Shown: one piece after another, positions 22,601 to 34,260 of the stretch
Layout of the letters: every line of letters starts with the position of its first letter
How positions within the stretch are numbered: position 1 is the stretch's first letter
From: Sacculina carcini
Taxonomy: Eukaryota; Arthropoda; Thecostraca; Sacculinidae
Length of the DNA stretch: 64,000 nucleotides
Direction: 5' to 3'
Assembly (NCBI GenBank): GCA_916048095.2
Contig: OU696595.1
Location: 1,831,795 to 1,895,794 of the forward strand
Program-made: the position numbers and the translations under genes
The notes under the pieces: generated by a model
The model's input: the letters and a program-made list of their open reading frames with translations, nothing else
Databases searched by the model: none
What the model was told of the DNA's origin: nothing

Positions 22601-23650
22601 TAAGGTAGAAAGTGTCATTAAATCCTTTAAAAAATGTGGAATATCTAATGCCATGGATGGTAGTGAGGATGATTTATTGTATGAAAGGGAAGATGAAGCT
22701 GAAGTCGACTTGCCAGAAACACAATGGAATCCCTACGATGATGGCATCTGTGATGAATCTCGTGATGTATTCGAACAACTTTTCGAAACAGACAGTGATG
22801 ATGGAGATGAATTTGATGGGTTTTAGATATACATATGGAGCAGGTTTGATTATTGATATTGATGATGTTGTACTGTAATACCTACTCTTATTGAGAAATA
22901 AAGGTGTTTGTAATCAACCATTTTTATTTACAACCAAAATGATACTGATTTTTTCATGTAGAATGAAAAATTCTGTACGCAGAATTCAAGATCTGACTTT
23001 AATATCGGTTGTATAAGACGACCCACAATTTTTAAGGGTGATTTTTTTACTTTAAGGGTCGTCTTATACGCCGAAATATACGGTATATTTTAAATGAAAT
23101 TGAACGTAAATAATTATACCAGAAAATAATTCAATTAATTAATGAGGCTACCTTGACGTGGTTTTTAGATGCAGCGTAGATGAGCGCTGATTGGCCAGTA
23201 TTGGTCACGTGATCGACACTAGCGCCTCTGGTGAGCAAAAGTTCAACTATGCTCAGTCCGCCCGCAGACGCCGCGATGATCAGAGGTGACCAGCCAGCCT
23301 GGGCACGAGATTTTCTGTACAATAAATGCTAGTATTTGACAGAATAACTGAATGTCGTGATTTAAAAATAACAAACATCTGACATTATCATAGATTAGAT
23401 AGCATAGATTATGTTAACATCTCAAAGACGTAATACGACATCATAATTTCATTTATTTACGCCATTTATACATAATTACGTCATTATCTGATTAAATTTC
23501 GTCAATATTTCATAATTACTTCTTGTGCTGCATAAAATTACATAATTACATCATCGGCTGTGTCTACAGGAGAATGATGTTCAAGCAGAAGATGAACCAG
23601 TTGATAATGACCTCCACTAGCTGCCCAATGAATCAACATGCGACCACACT

Positions 23651-23733
<83 letters not shown>

Positions 23734-24250
23734 ATGTCAATGCCGTAATCAAAGACGAGGAAGTTTGGCATTCACAAGAAACAGCTGTGTTGAATGAATG
23801 CATCGACTAGATGAAACACCTACAAAAATTGTACTGGAATTAGACTGACCTGAACCAGACGTTCTTTAAAATCAGCCACCGTTTATTTGAATCTTACACA
23901 ATTCGCTGTTTCACAAGATATTGTTTCTGAGCGAACGAAATTGGATCATAAGTCGTTAAAAAGCACAAACAATGATAATTCCTCGATCATTTTACAAAAA
24001 CAGGTCTCAAATGAAATTAATTAAGTTCCTTGACGGGATTATAAGTATAAGATAATTATAATAATTTATTATTTTTAATTTTTAGTTATATTTATTTTTA
24101 TATTTATTTTTATTTATTTTTGAGATAATTTTGTTTTGCGTGGATAAGCCTCACCTCGCTTGTATTTGTAACGCAAGATTTGTCGTCGGCAATGTGCTGC
24201 TTCACTTGACCCAAGTCACCAGCATGCGCCAACTTCCAAATATCAGCCAT
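19213..24250 (-). CDS. PSMD10: PSMD10 (gankyrin), ankyrin-repeat 26S proteasome assembly chaperone; last exon not found
   Basis: Four phase-0 exons: 24250-24155 (from ATG), 23648-23550, 23298-23152 and 19422-19213, together 184 codons. They encode consecutive ankyrin repeats; diagnostic stretches are IHWAASGGH, AGWSPLIIAASAG, IYAASKN and HGNTPLHLACE, matching the order and exon borders of gankyrin. In other animals gankyrin (about 226 aa) binds the ATPase Rpt3/PSMC4 during 19S base assembly. Donors are GTGAGG, GTAATT, GTAGCC and GTTAGT. The exon with the seventh repeat (about 40 residues) should lie below 19213, where only transposons are seen. An acceptor (TTTTTTTGCCAG) ends at 24274, so a 5' non-coding exon is likely. 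Confidence 0.88.
19435..19735. repeat. (CA)/(TA)-rich microsatellite cluster in PSMD10 intron 3
   Basis: Repeats of ACACACATATACATAC type include a pure (TA)n of about 28 bp near 19590-19615. Read on the minus strand it is TG-rich and runs straight into the acceptor GGTTGTCAG of PSMD10 exon 4. No coding content is seen. Confidence 0.8.
20236..22345. repeat. Direct-repeat pair about 2 kb apart (possible decayed LTRs)
   Basis: About 110 bp is shared between 20236-20346 and 22228-22345. Common runs include CATAAATTTAC and AAGATATAAGAATAAAATCTAT followed by CAACACCGCAT, and both contain AATAAA. No RT is recognisable between them. They may be the ends of a decayed retroelement or two copies of a short repeat. 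Intervening DNA holds a threefold TCACTCAACATTCAGTCGTC repeat at about 20660-20780 and TG-rich stretches. Confidence 0.5.
21602..21940 (-). pseudogene. Possible small gene or retrocopy with one frameshift
   Basis: An ATG at about 21940 in good context (ACCAAAATGGCC) opens 33 codons (MATQDKVVRMCEVKHLP...). A stop follows, but a shift of frame near 21840 continues for about 80 codons through HYRWGRMPLQDGRVFLYN and PHYVYPPGSP to TAA near 21602. The composition looks like protein (few repeats, varied residues), unlike the flanks. I do not recognise the family. No poly(A) tract or target duplication is visible. It lies in PSMD10 intron 3 on the same strand. Confidence 0.35.
22385..23083 (+). mobile_element. 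pogo/Tigger-like element, internally deleted
   Basis: Terminal inverted repeats start CCGTATATTTCGGCGTATAA at both ends and the element is flanked by TA, as expected for the Tc1/pogo superfamily. It keeps only the C-terminal part of a transposase ORF (22524-22826). That part has the CENP-B/JRK-type ending SFKKCGISNAMDGSEDD, an acidic tail and an AATAAA near 22894. Without the HTH and DDE domains it is non-autonomous. It is 699 bp. Confidence 0.85.
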
Positions 24251-24368
24251 TGTTCCTCGACCAACAAAAACCGCTGGCAAAAAAAGCATAAACGCGCAAG
24301 AATATATGAACAGTTTCAATGGTTCGAAATGAAATTCCCAGCTAGCTACAACCAGCTAAAACCAGCAA

Positions 24369-25860
24369 CAGTTGAAACCGCTCAATGTCATACCCCCGGG
24401 ATCTGCAAGAAGTATGACATTAACCGAACTATGACATTAACCAAACTCAACCTTTTAGCCATTTTTCGGTTGTGTTTATAAGGCGGTATATTTTTATAAG
24501 CATCATAAATGTAAAAATAATGCACAGCACACAAGTGGCTGTTTTATGAAGAAATGGTTAATAAAAGTTTGTTTGTGTTTGTTCAGCAAGTTTTTCTATA
24601 TTTTTCCCTCAATGCTGCTGAACAACCAGTGCCCGAAATCCGCAAAATCGTTCTCCAAGTAGTTGTGAATGACACCCATAGCCGCATAACTTCCTTCGCG
24701 GTGGAGGGTGGCACGTCAGTCCCACTGGCACCATCAGCCGCCCCGTAATCATCCTCTCCTTTGCCCTCATTGTGCTGACGATCTCCGCAACACTCAGCTC
24801 GCCGTAGCACTCCATTTCTGCATCCAATGCTACCAACCCTTCAAACTCCGGTCAAAGTCCTTCAAAATCTGTTTCCATATTTTTGCCGTCATCCAGGCGT
24901 TCACACTGGAAAAGTACGACAGGGGAGTTATGTCCAGTGTTTTGGAGCATCGGGGATTTTGGTGCTTGCCAACGACATAAGCCTGCTTTTCGCTTCCATT
25001 GCTGTTTGCTACCATAAGCACCGTCAACCGGTAATTGGACACCTTTCCCTGTGTCGGCTTGCTGTCGATTACTGCGAGAGTGCCTGATAACGTCGCTCTA
25101 TAGAACAGTGCCGTCTATTCTGCATTAAAAATGTCCCTGGGCGTGTAGTCGTCCAGCTCCTTGGGCAGCATGTTTGCCATCCATTATTTTGCCCCCATCA
25201 CATCAGCCGCCGCTTTCTCCCCTTGCGCCTTCACAAATCTGATATTTTCCCGCTGCTTCAGCCAGCCGAGCCAGCCAATTGACAGTTCAAATTCCAGATT
25301 CATATCAACCGCCAACCTCTTGGCCTTTTCCATCATAAGATGCCCATTCACGGGTACATTTTCAGCGCACATCTGGTGGAACCACATGAGCACCGCCTCA
25401 TCCACCTCTGCAATATTGCTCGATCTCTTGCGCTTCCGACTCAGATTACTGCTGGTCACCGCAATGTCTCAAATGTCTTTCTATTTTTTTCCTGATTTCT
25501 GAGATTGTTGCCTGATTGCAGCAGAGGTTATTTGCAATGATCGTTTATTCCTAGCCAGCCTTGAGCTGGTCCAAGATCTGCAACTTATCCTGCAGCGTGA
25601 ACTCAGTACGCTTTCCCATCACTGCTGCCACAATCACTAAGAGCAAATAATGAATATGTTTTTCACCGAATGAGCAAACAAAATATAGACTGGCTGACCA
25701 CAAGGGCATGATAACCGATGCCATTTGTATAGACATATACGGGACCACAAAAAGTATGACATTAACCAGACTATGACATTAAGCGGTCTCTATCCCTGTA
25801 TAAAACATAGGGCTGAAGCTTGGGACCTGACGATGGTATGACATTAAGCGGTTTCGTCTG
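24369..25860 (-). mobile_element. Tigger-type DNA transposon, decayed
   Basis: Imperfect TIRs start CAGTTGAAACCGCTCAATGT (left) and CAGACGAAACCGCTTAATGT (right, complement). Subterminal TATGACATTAA motifs recur at about 24416, 24433, 25758, 25776 and 25839. TA follows the right end; the left flank is AA. It is about 1.49 kb. It lies 119 bp upstream of the PSMD10 ATG, within the proposed first intron and between the divergent PSMD10 and TRMT10 starts. Confidence 0.8.
24600..25619 (-). pseudogene. Tigger/CENP-B-like transposase remnant
   Basis: From ATG 25619: an N-terminal psq-type HTH (MGKRTEFTLQDKLQILDQL). Next a CENP-B HTH (VDEAVLMWFHQMCAENVPV, GWLGWLKQREN) at about 25460-25190. Then the DDE domain start, where the usual D-E-T triad reads E-stop-T (TAG at about 25106), followed by PRCSKT and AWMTAKIW. 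There are frame breaks between the two HTH parts and the DDE part is truncated, so no transposase can be made. Confidence 0.85.
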
Positions 25861-26037
25861 TACTTGGAAGCCGAAAGCAGGAAAGCAGCAGGAAAAAACT
25901 CACTCAAAAGCAGGAAAATACTACCAAATGAGAAATCATGCGAAATATCGAGATAACAGTAAAACCACCTGAAGTTTAACGAGGATTATGAAACTGTTAA
26001 TTATGAACAAAAAATAAACTCACGTCGCTACACTTAC

Positions 26038-26097
26038 AGAGCACGTGCTTGAATCTATTTTGCCGCAGTATTCAAAGCAGTCAGAGCTGCCAGACAT
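26038..26097 (-). other. Candidate 5' exon with strong donor (probable PSMD10 leader)
   Basis: An ATG at 26097 opens 20 codons (MSGSSDCFEYCGKI...) ending at a consensus donor GTAAGT (26037 down). The next good acceptor on this strand ends at 24274, 23 bases before the PSMD10 ATG. Splicing the two puts this ATG out of frame with PSMD10 and soon hits a stop, so the exon would be a leader with an upstream ORF. It could instead be the first exon of another gene. It is divergent from TRMT10, whose ATG is at 26356. Confidence 0.45.
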
Positions 26098-26355
26098 TTT
26101 AGCTGCAAAGCCAGGATTGCGTGGTCGTCTCAGGTCATTATTTGAACAATTACTTTGTTATTCGATATGAGCGAATTATATTTGTGTTGGTACGATTTTA
26201 CTGGCGGTAAATGTGTTAATTGCGAGCAATGTTTTCATATTTCTGTTTTCTTTTAGTTTCAAGTATGTTTCAGTGTATGAACATTTGTATTTGCCAGAGT
26301 TGATGTGTTCGACAATACGCTGCAATTAGCAAAAAATAACGTATCGTGTTATACG

Positions 26356-29123
26356 ATGAGCGACCGTAAAAGCGACGATGGCGAAGATGCGCCTATTTCG
26401 TCGCCGTTACGTGACAGTGATGCCAAATGCCAGCCTTCCAAGCGACAACTAAAGCGACAGCGTCGTCATGAAGCGTATCTGGCGCGCCGACCTGAAATGC
26501 GGCGATTAGAACGCGAGCGGCGCAAGAAACGTCGACAACAATTACAACTATGCCAGGTGAAACCAGTGAAAATCATCTGGAATTTGACGATTTTTTGTGA
26601 ATCACAGCGTATGTTGTATATGAGATATGAAAATTATAATTGTATATATAATAGTTTATATCTCCTCCATTACGCACATATTATCTATCTTATTTCACTC
26701 ATGTGTTTGATTCGTAGTTTTATATTTTATTATTCTCTTTATTGCACTCAAAAGTATATTTGTATATGTATATTATGTGTATTTTATGTATATATGTATA
26801 TTTGTATATGTATTTACGCTTAAATGTGACATTCTGTTGGTTTTGGTGTTTATATATGTACTTTCGTCGATTTGCACTTTGTCCACTTGTTGTTTGCTTA
26901 TTTTGTTGTCTCTTCGTTGACGTCATGCGCGCCCGTGTTTTACAGGCGCTATTGGAAATATATATTTGATATGTCGTGTCATATTTGCGTATGTAAGACA
27001 GATAACAGATGAGACAATTGCCAGTACGAGACGCGCGCCAGTAATTGCCGCGGGGCTGGCTGATCGTCCTCTTGTGGTGCAACACTCAGCAACTCACAAC
27101 AATGCAGACAGTGAAAATGACGACAGTGCGCCGACAATTGTGATTGATTTGTCGTGGTGTGATCACATGAACGACGCCGACCTGGCCAAATGTGCCAAAC
27201 AGGTGACAAAAGTGGTTATTTCTGTCAGACATGCTCAAACATGTCATCTCCACCATGCGTTCTAATGTGTTTTAGCACATTCACCAATTTTATACATTTC
27301 ATTCATCGACTCTTTATTCGAATTTCACCATGTACTTAAACGATAAGGAGCTGAAAAGCCATTTGAAATGGATGCTTTTTGATAAATAAATATATAAATA
27401 CATATTTGTGTGCTGATATTTTTCTAATAGTATTACTCTTCCCTTTCTGTCTGTCTGTATCTATTGATGAGCGAAACCCATGAAGATTGCAGTTGCATGT
27501 AATTTATATAATGTTCACTCTCTCACCATTCAAAGATAGGAAATATAACTACCAAATGAAAAGTTCGGTAAACTATTTTGAATGCCCATTTGACCTTGCT
27601 CATTGATTTTAATAATAAGAACAATAATAACGTTTCAGTTTGTTTTTACGTTTAGTATGTAATATGTGTTTGTGTTTATTTTCTAGCCGATAATTCCACG
27701 ATATTATATTGATGTTATAATTTTTGTGGGCGCATGCCAATTCTGCCGGATATATGGCGCAAATGAGACAAATGTGACGCACTGCTGCGTCGTATTTGTC
27801 AGATTCAGCGATGTTACGCGCTGCAGAGACGTTGTGTCGTGAACGTGCGACTGTGTGTGAGCAGTCTGCAGCCGCGAATCATCAGTATTCTTCAGCGTAA
27901 CTCGGGCTGGGAGGCGTGGCAAATACGACGCACTGCGCTGCATTTCAGCCAGGTTTGTCAGACATTCTTGACGCACGCTGGTTAACATTTAAAGGTTAAA
28001 GGCCTCAAGTGACAGCTGCTACACGGGAAGAAGTCGAAGCTTATGAACACACACAGGTGTGTCCCGTGCAGCTCGCTTCCACCGCAGAACCGACCCTCTC
28101 CACGCTATGTCACCACAAGAACGGAAGACTGATTGACAGAATACATGACACAACTCATGACTGATATCTGGTACCATCATTTACTGCTGGGTGGACAGGG
28201 ACTGTTGGATTATAGAATTCGCCCAAAGAAATTCTCCTCCGCCGGGTTTTGAACCACGGACCTCTCGCTTGTGAGGCGGGTGTGCTAATCACTACACCAC
28301 CGAGTCCAACAGTTTATTTGTATATTTTTATGCATGTGTTTATATGCAATTTGTGTGTGATATTTTAGCAATTTATACACCAAAAATTATGCATTATGGT
28401 TTTTGTTAATCATATATTACAATTGAAGTGAGCAATTTAGAACGTGCACGCTATTTCTTTCTCACCTTGTTGATTGGTCCAATAATAATAATGATAATAT
28501 GGGATGATAATGATAATATCATTGTTTTCTGGCAGATTTTCCCGCACGAGCGTGTTGTGTATTTATCGAGCGAGTCTCCTCATTCACTGGATCAAGTGCT
28601 AGACGGTAGCGTGTATGTGATAGGAGGTCTGGTGGACCACAATCACCTGCGAGGCGTGTGCTTGAGTGGCGCCCAACAGGCTCGCTTTTGTCACGCGCGT
28701 CTGCCAATAGATGAACATGTACGCATGCGGGGTCGTCGCGTGCTCAGTGTGGACACCGTGTGTGAGATCCTGCTGAGACGAGCAGCCGCTGTGAACTGGA
28801 CCACTGCTCTGTGTGCCTCCCTGCCTCCACGAGTCTGCCCTCAACCTATCACAACGCCATCTATGCGGGAAAATGAGGAAACACAAATGACGTCTACTAG
28901 TGAAAATACAGCAGCAGATGGAGATGCGACATTATCAAGTGAAAATGCGCATTTAATCGCGACAGCAGCGACATCTACGACGGAGCCAGAGGAAACCAGC
29001 TGTAATAACGATAAACCAGCTAGTGATATGATGACTCCACAATCTGCTACCTGTTCTCATGGGGACAATGAAGAAATATATCACGATAAATCTGATATAC
29101 CCGGGCCAGATAAATGTGCCTGA
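26356..29123 (+). CDS. TRMT10A: TRMT10-type tRNA (guanine-N1-)-methyltransferase
   Basis: Four phase-0 exons: 26356-26556, 27002-27202, 27803-27952 and 28536-29123 (TGA), 379 codons. The family methylates N1 of purine 9 in tRNA with a SPOUT fold. Exon 1 is a basic N-terminus (KRQLKRQRR, RLERERRKKRRQQ). The SPOUT domain starts at IVIDLSWCDHMND, continues with QRCYALQRR and GWEAWQIR, and holds the hallmark YVIGGLVDHN with the conserved Asp, then LPIDEHVRM and LSVDTVCEILL. The tail after about residue 285 is Thr/Ser/Glu-rich and family-atypical. The exon 2 acceptor (AGACAG|ATAACA) is weak and the least certain junction. A/B paralogy is not resolved. Head to head with PSMD10. Confidence 0.92.
27983..28307 (-). 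mobile_element. tRNA-Val-derived SINE, copy A
   Basis: The head on the minus strand reads GGACTCGGTGGTGTAGTGAT, then an anticodon arm CCGCCTCACAAGCG (CAC in the loop) and a B-box-like GGTTCAAAAC. The body ends in AGCTGCTACACGG... and a TTAACC-type tail. Related copies are at 35287-35625 and 52564-52860. It lies in TRMT10 intron 3, antisense to the gene. Internal promoter boxes are implied by tRNA descent. Confidence 0.85.
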
Positions 29124-29504
29124 CGCTCCAATACACGCTGATACAAATGCATAGACGTGATTTTGTAATATATACATGTTTTTCTAATGCTGTTTTCTAA
29201 TTATTGGCGTAAATATATCATGTGTTTACATTATACTTTATTCCTATAACTGTGTATTTTGTGTTATTTGCTTCGTGACGAAATTCACTCATTTTATAAT
29301 TGTTAAACCAGCTTAGAACAAGTGAAAATATGTGACTGAAAGAGAACATCTCAACCAGATCAGCCACGTGGGACAAAATAATGGAAATTTTCAAACACAG
29401 AAACAAGATTTCATACACTGGAAACATTCTCGTTGTAAACTTGTGACTAAACAAAGCTCGTATATTTGCATTGTTTGTTGAAAGTATACACATCTGCGCC
29501 GGAA

Positions 29505-30434
29505 ATGCCTCAATCTCAGACGTCAATATCTGGTGCACACAGGAAAGGCAAGGAGGTGAAGGAGACGAGAAGTGGCGCGCTTGTGACACAAACAATGGCC
29601 AGCCAACTGGCATCTTCCTATCACGTGATAGACAGAAGTGTTGCCTCTCAACTTCTGCAAGAAACTGAGCCTGAGGCAGCAGAAAAACTGCTCACTGAAT
29701 CTTGCAGCAAGTTGGTGAAATTTGACGAGTCGCCACGTCTTTATCACTGGTTGATGGCATATTATTTTGGCGTTCTCACAGAAGTGGCTCGTGCAAGATG
29801 CACCATGCTTCCTCCGCCTCTGCCGTGTGAAGATCTGCCTTCGTCAGTGGCGCAAACAGCCACAGACTCACAACTCACACTGCTACTCTCTCTATCCGCC
29901 TATGCCTTCCATGTGAACGTGATACAACACGAACAAGACAACGAAGAAGAAACGCCAAAATATGCCGTCCTAGATCCGCCCATGAAATTACTGGAGCGAT
30001 TTTCATCAGCCAACTCCCCGCCAAAACTATTACTGGACGCGCCTCTGGCACAGCGCATGCGCGAATTCTTGCAGGAGATATTTGAGTGTCGTCCCATCAT
30101 GCTGCTACTGAAAGCTCGTGCTCGTGCATGCAGGCATCTCTCACTGCCACTCACTATTTACACGCCGCACGTTCAACGTCAATACCCGCCGCCTCCCATT
30201 GTTAATAAGACGCCATCTAGCGGCAAACACCAGAAACAACGCATCAACACGAAACCGGCTGTGATTGGTGGTGACGTCACAACTACACCTGACCAATCAG
30301 CGGCCGACGATGCGAACAGCGGATTTCACCAGCTCAATGACAGCTTCAGTCAACAAGAATTACAGAAAATATTTAGCCAAGATAAGCCGGATGAAACGCC
30401 TGAGAAAGAACTTGAATTGCCAGAAAACAACTAA
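29505..30434 (+). CDS. Uncharacterised 309-aa protein, single exon
   Basis: Uninterrupted ORF from ATG 29505 to TAA 30432-30434. The N-terminal third is charged and polar. The middle looks helical and well folded (LYHWLMAYYFGVLTEVARAR; LTLLLSLSAYAFHVNVIQ; QRMREFLQEIFECRPIMLL). The last 90 residues are Pro/Gln/Glu-rich and probably disordered. No transmembrane segment, signal peptide or transposon motif is apparent. Codon use and length argue for a real gene. It lies about 380 bp after TRMT10 on the same strand and converges on the Shisa-like gene. I do not recognise the family; an upstream non-coding exon is possible. Confidence 0.65.
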   Translation: MPQSQTSISGAHRKGKEVKETRSGALVTQTMASQLASSYHVIDRSVASQLLQETEPEAAEKLLTESCSKLVKFDESPRLYHWLMAYYFGVLTEVARARCTMLPPPLPCEDLPSSVAQTATDSQLTLLLSLSAYAFHVNVIQHEQDNEEETPKYAVLDPPMKLLERFSSANSPPKLLLDAPLAQRMREFLQEIFECRPIMLLLKARARACRHLSLPLTIYTPHVQRQYPPPPIVNKTPSSGKHQKQRINTKPAVIGGDVTTTPDQSAADDANSGFHQLNDSFSQQELQKIFSQDKPDETPEKELELPENN

Positions 30435-31320
30435 ATTGCATGTTAAATTGCACTGGTCCATATTAATATTTGACCTTCGATTTTAATTAGGCTGAAGCGT
30501 GGAAATCACCAGTTAATTCTCGTGACATAATTCGTGAAACACTTTCTCTTCTGGTCTCAACTGAACTTAAATGTCACACAATCTCGTTATATTTACATTA
30601 CCAACATGACACATCAAAATTAACCACATCACAATTGTCAAACACACACATATACACACACATATACACACACATACACACACACACACACATATATACA
30701 CACATACACACATATACACACTCAATAATTGTTAATAATATCAGTAGAGTGTCCGCGGTGTCACATGTCTAATGAGTATTAAAAGCAAAAACATCAAACA
30801 CAAACACATAAAACCGGGGAAATTATCATAAACCAGTTGCAAATGGCCAACAAATTGACAAAAATCTGAATAATTGCATTATAATAGGCATTGGCTGGGA
30901 AAAATTGATCAAATAGGCAACACGTAATATGTACAAGAGAAAGTTTATATAAAAATTGAGACAAATGTCATTGTATTAATATTGAAGAAACAATGTTCAA
31001 ATATAAAAACAGGGAAACACTATATGCACTGTACATTGCGTTGTGTTAAAAATAAAACATGTACATCACAGAGGATAGATAGATAGATACAGAAGGAGAA
31101 ATTAAGAAATAAAATTAGCAATTAAGACACAGAAGTAGAAATTAAGAAACAAAATTATACATAAAAAAATTTGAAAGTAGTAGAAATTCAATTATCACAC
31201 ACACAGACAGACAGACAGACAGAGAGAAGTCACGTGACAGGTCAATAAAAGGTCAATGACCGTGATCGTGAGTGAGTTGAGCGCCATCTAGCGACGAGAA
31301 TGAGAAACACCAGCGACGGT
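30435..31320. other. Intergenic, simple repeats only
   Basis: AT-rich DNA with (CA)n/(TACACA)n near 30640-30725, GATA and GACA runs at 31070-31085 and 31203-31222, and AATAAA near 31051. Nothing coding is seen. It separates two convergent genes and should hold their 3' UTRs. Confidence 0.6.
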
Positions 31321-31324
31321 CCTT

Positions 31325-32841
31325 TTAAAAGTTGGGATTATAAGGTGGCTGTTTCTGTATGCTGGCATATGGTGGAGGGTTGTCTGATGAGAAAAACACA
31401 CACATATGGCGAAAAATCAATCATGTGACACAACACCATATCACACACAAATATGATATATAAGATACACATTTTATATATAATAAATATGGCATGTAAT
31501 AAGATGTAAAAAATGCCAATAATGCATAAAAACCAATTCCCAAATTGTCAGATACATAAAAAAAGTACGTCAAGTGAATGAAAGGAATTAAATCAATAGA
31601 AATGGTAGGTCAAAATAGTCACAATAATAATAATAATAATAATAATAATACGCACCCGCAGATGAATTGGCTGCATTATCCATTCTGTAAGAAAATCACG
31701 AAATATACACAAAAGTGAGTATATATAAGACATGAGTCACGTGTCTTGCTAAAAACACCCTAAAATAGAGCCATTTAAAACTCATTCATTTCAGGTGATT
31801 TCATCGAATGAAAAACAGCTATCTGATGTGATTCACAGTGGAAATATCATGTGCGTAAACAATGTAATCATTTCAGTGGAAGCGACAAATTCTAGTATAA
31901 ACTGAATTCTAGACCAACTGGCAACTCTACATGATTAGAACTCACTGCATCAGTTTGTCAGCATCGGCGCGCCACGAAGAAACAGCCGCGCCACCACTGT
32001 CTGCACCTGCAAGCCGTGTGAACAAGATAAATATAATAAATCACCACCGCAACACTCGTCAGGCAAAAGTTGCGTGTTAGAAAACCTGATGATGTTTGAG
32101 GAGAAATTGATAATGCACTCGATGAGAGGCGGGTTTGGCGCAAGTCACGAAAAATTACTATTTATTCTCATGCTGGTGTTATATAAAGCCTGTTCATTGA
32201 CAGAATTTTTTCCCTGTGGTCAGGGGATAAGAATACTGCCGCCGTACCCGCTGCGTGTCGTGTAAGAGGCGACTAAAAGTGGACCCTCTGCTTCTTCCCT
32301 CCCTGTACTACCACACCAAGGGGGAGCGATAATCCAACAGGGTTGGCACCCTCCTTGGATTAATGCAGCTGTCTTCTGTCCTATCCCTCTACCCGAACTA
32401 GAAAAAAGACAGAATTTTGACAAAATTTCGTAGCAGTCGCTCGGTGGTTGAATTAAACAAACAGAAATGACAGTAATAACACAACTGACCTTGAGCGACG
32501 GGCATGGGATATCCTTGGGGTTGTTGCGCTGCATATCCTTGGGGTTGCGGCATGGGGTAACCTTGGGGCTGAGACATGGGGTAACCTTGTGGTTGAGACA
32601 TGGGGTAACCTTGGGGTTGCGACATTGGGTAACCTTGTGGTTGCGGCATTGGGTAACCTTGGGGTTGCTGCATGGGGTAACCTTGGGGTTGCGGCATGGG
32701 GTAACCTTGCTGAGGGGGGTAACCTTGTTGAGAGGGGTAAGCCGCTGCTGGTCCAGAGGGATACCCAGATGCAGGCTGTTGTGCGAAGGAAGACAGGGGA
32801 ACAGCATTGACTCCGGTAGCGCTCGGATTAGCTGGCGAACA

Positions 32842-32880
<39 letters not shown>

Positions 32881-34025
32881 ATGTTAGTATTTACTCTCAT
32901 CAGTCATCATTCTTAGCCGTGATAACCGATACAATATACGAGGCCATGGATAGAAGAGAGGTTACCATTTTGATTTCAGTTGATTTATCCAAGTTTTTTG
33001 ATGTTATTGATCATCGTTTGCTGATTGAAAAACTGGAAGCACATAATATTGAATCAGACTGGTTCAAAGATTATCTGGCGGATCATAGTCAACAAGTTAA
33101 GGTAAACCTTACAAGTGAAAACTATTCGCTATAATCTGTCAAAAGACAACTGATTCCATGTCAATCTTCCAGGGAGGCAGTCCAAGTTGTGTGCTGTTCC
33201 TGATTTTCGCAAATGATTTGTCAGCTCACATAAGTGATGAAGGAGTGCGCGTAGTACAATATGCAGATGACACGACGCTTATGATAACAACCAAAAAGCA
33301 AGAAGTTGGTATCACAATGAGAACGATAGAAACTGCATTGCACCAATTGTACAGCTATTTCTCATCAAACAGAGTGAAAATAAACCCAAGCAAAACACAG
33401 CTCACTGTTTTCGGCACAAAGTATTTACTGAACGATTTCACAGAAATAACAATACAATTGATGGGAACCAGTTTGATCGAACAGCCGACAATCAAGTTAC
33501 TAGGAGTGACTTTGGATAAACATCTTCATTATAGTGACCATGTCGAGCAAGTTATGATAAAATCTACGGGGATATTATTGGCAATATACAGAGCAAAATC
33601 ATCATTGCCTGAATCAACACATAGACCAATTGTCAACGCATTCATCCTGTCTTTCTCATCCTATTGTGTTTCGATATACGGCATTGCTGGAAAAACACAA
33701 TTAAATAAGATACAAAAAGTTTTGAATTTCTGTGCCAGAATATTGTCCAATCGCAAAAAATCAGAACACATATCAGAAGTGTACCAACAACTGGGCCTGC
33801 CAACTATCAATGATCTTGTCACCAAGAATCGAAAACGACTTGTGAACTCCATATTACTTACACAAGAGCCATACATAATATTTGAAACTGTTCAACCAAG
33901 TGAAAAAACAATCAACACACGCAAAGGAGATATATCCTTCAATCAGAACTGAGGCTGGAAGAAAGCGGCTAAATTATGATGCTGCTAGGTTCATGTATGG
34001 TGTATTTTCTTCCTAGTATGTGCTT

Positions 34026-34065
<40 letters not shown>

Positions 34066-34175
34066 TTGTCTGCAAGTGTCATTTGATGTCACGTATACAT
34101 ACCGTGTAAGTATGCATATATGGGCAATTATTTGTCAGTGAGATTATATACATATATATTATATACATATATATG

Positions 34176-34260
<85 letters not shown>

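Noticed and set aside
23641..23730. Frames of alternating Thr-His or Val-Cys (here and in many other places)
   Set aside because: They are translations of (CA)n/(GT)n microsatellites. Only the part of each frame beyond a splice site was kept where homology supported it.
28240..28307. A functional tRNA-Val gene
   Set aside because: The tRNA-like part lacks a proper 3' acceptor half and continues into a shared body seen in two other copies, so it is a SINE head. The same holds at 35287 and 52793.
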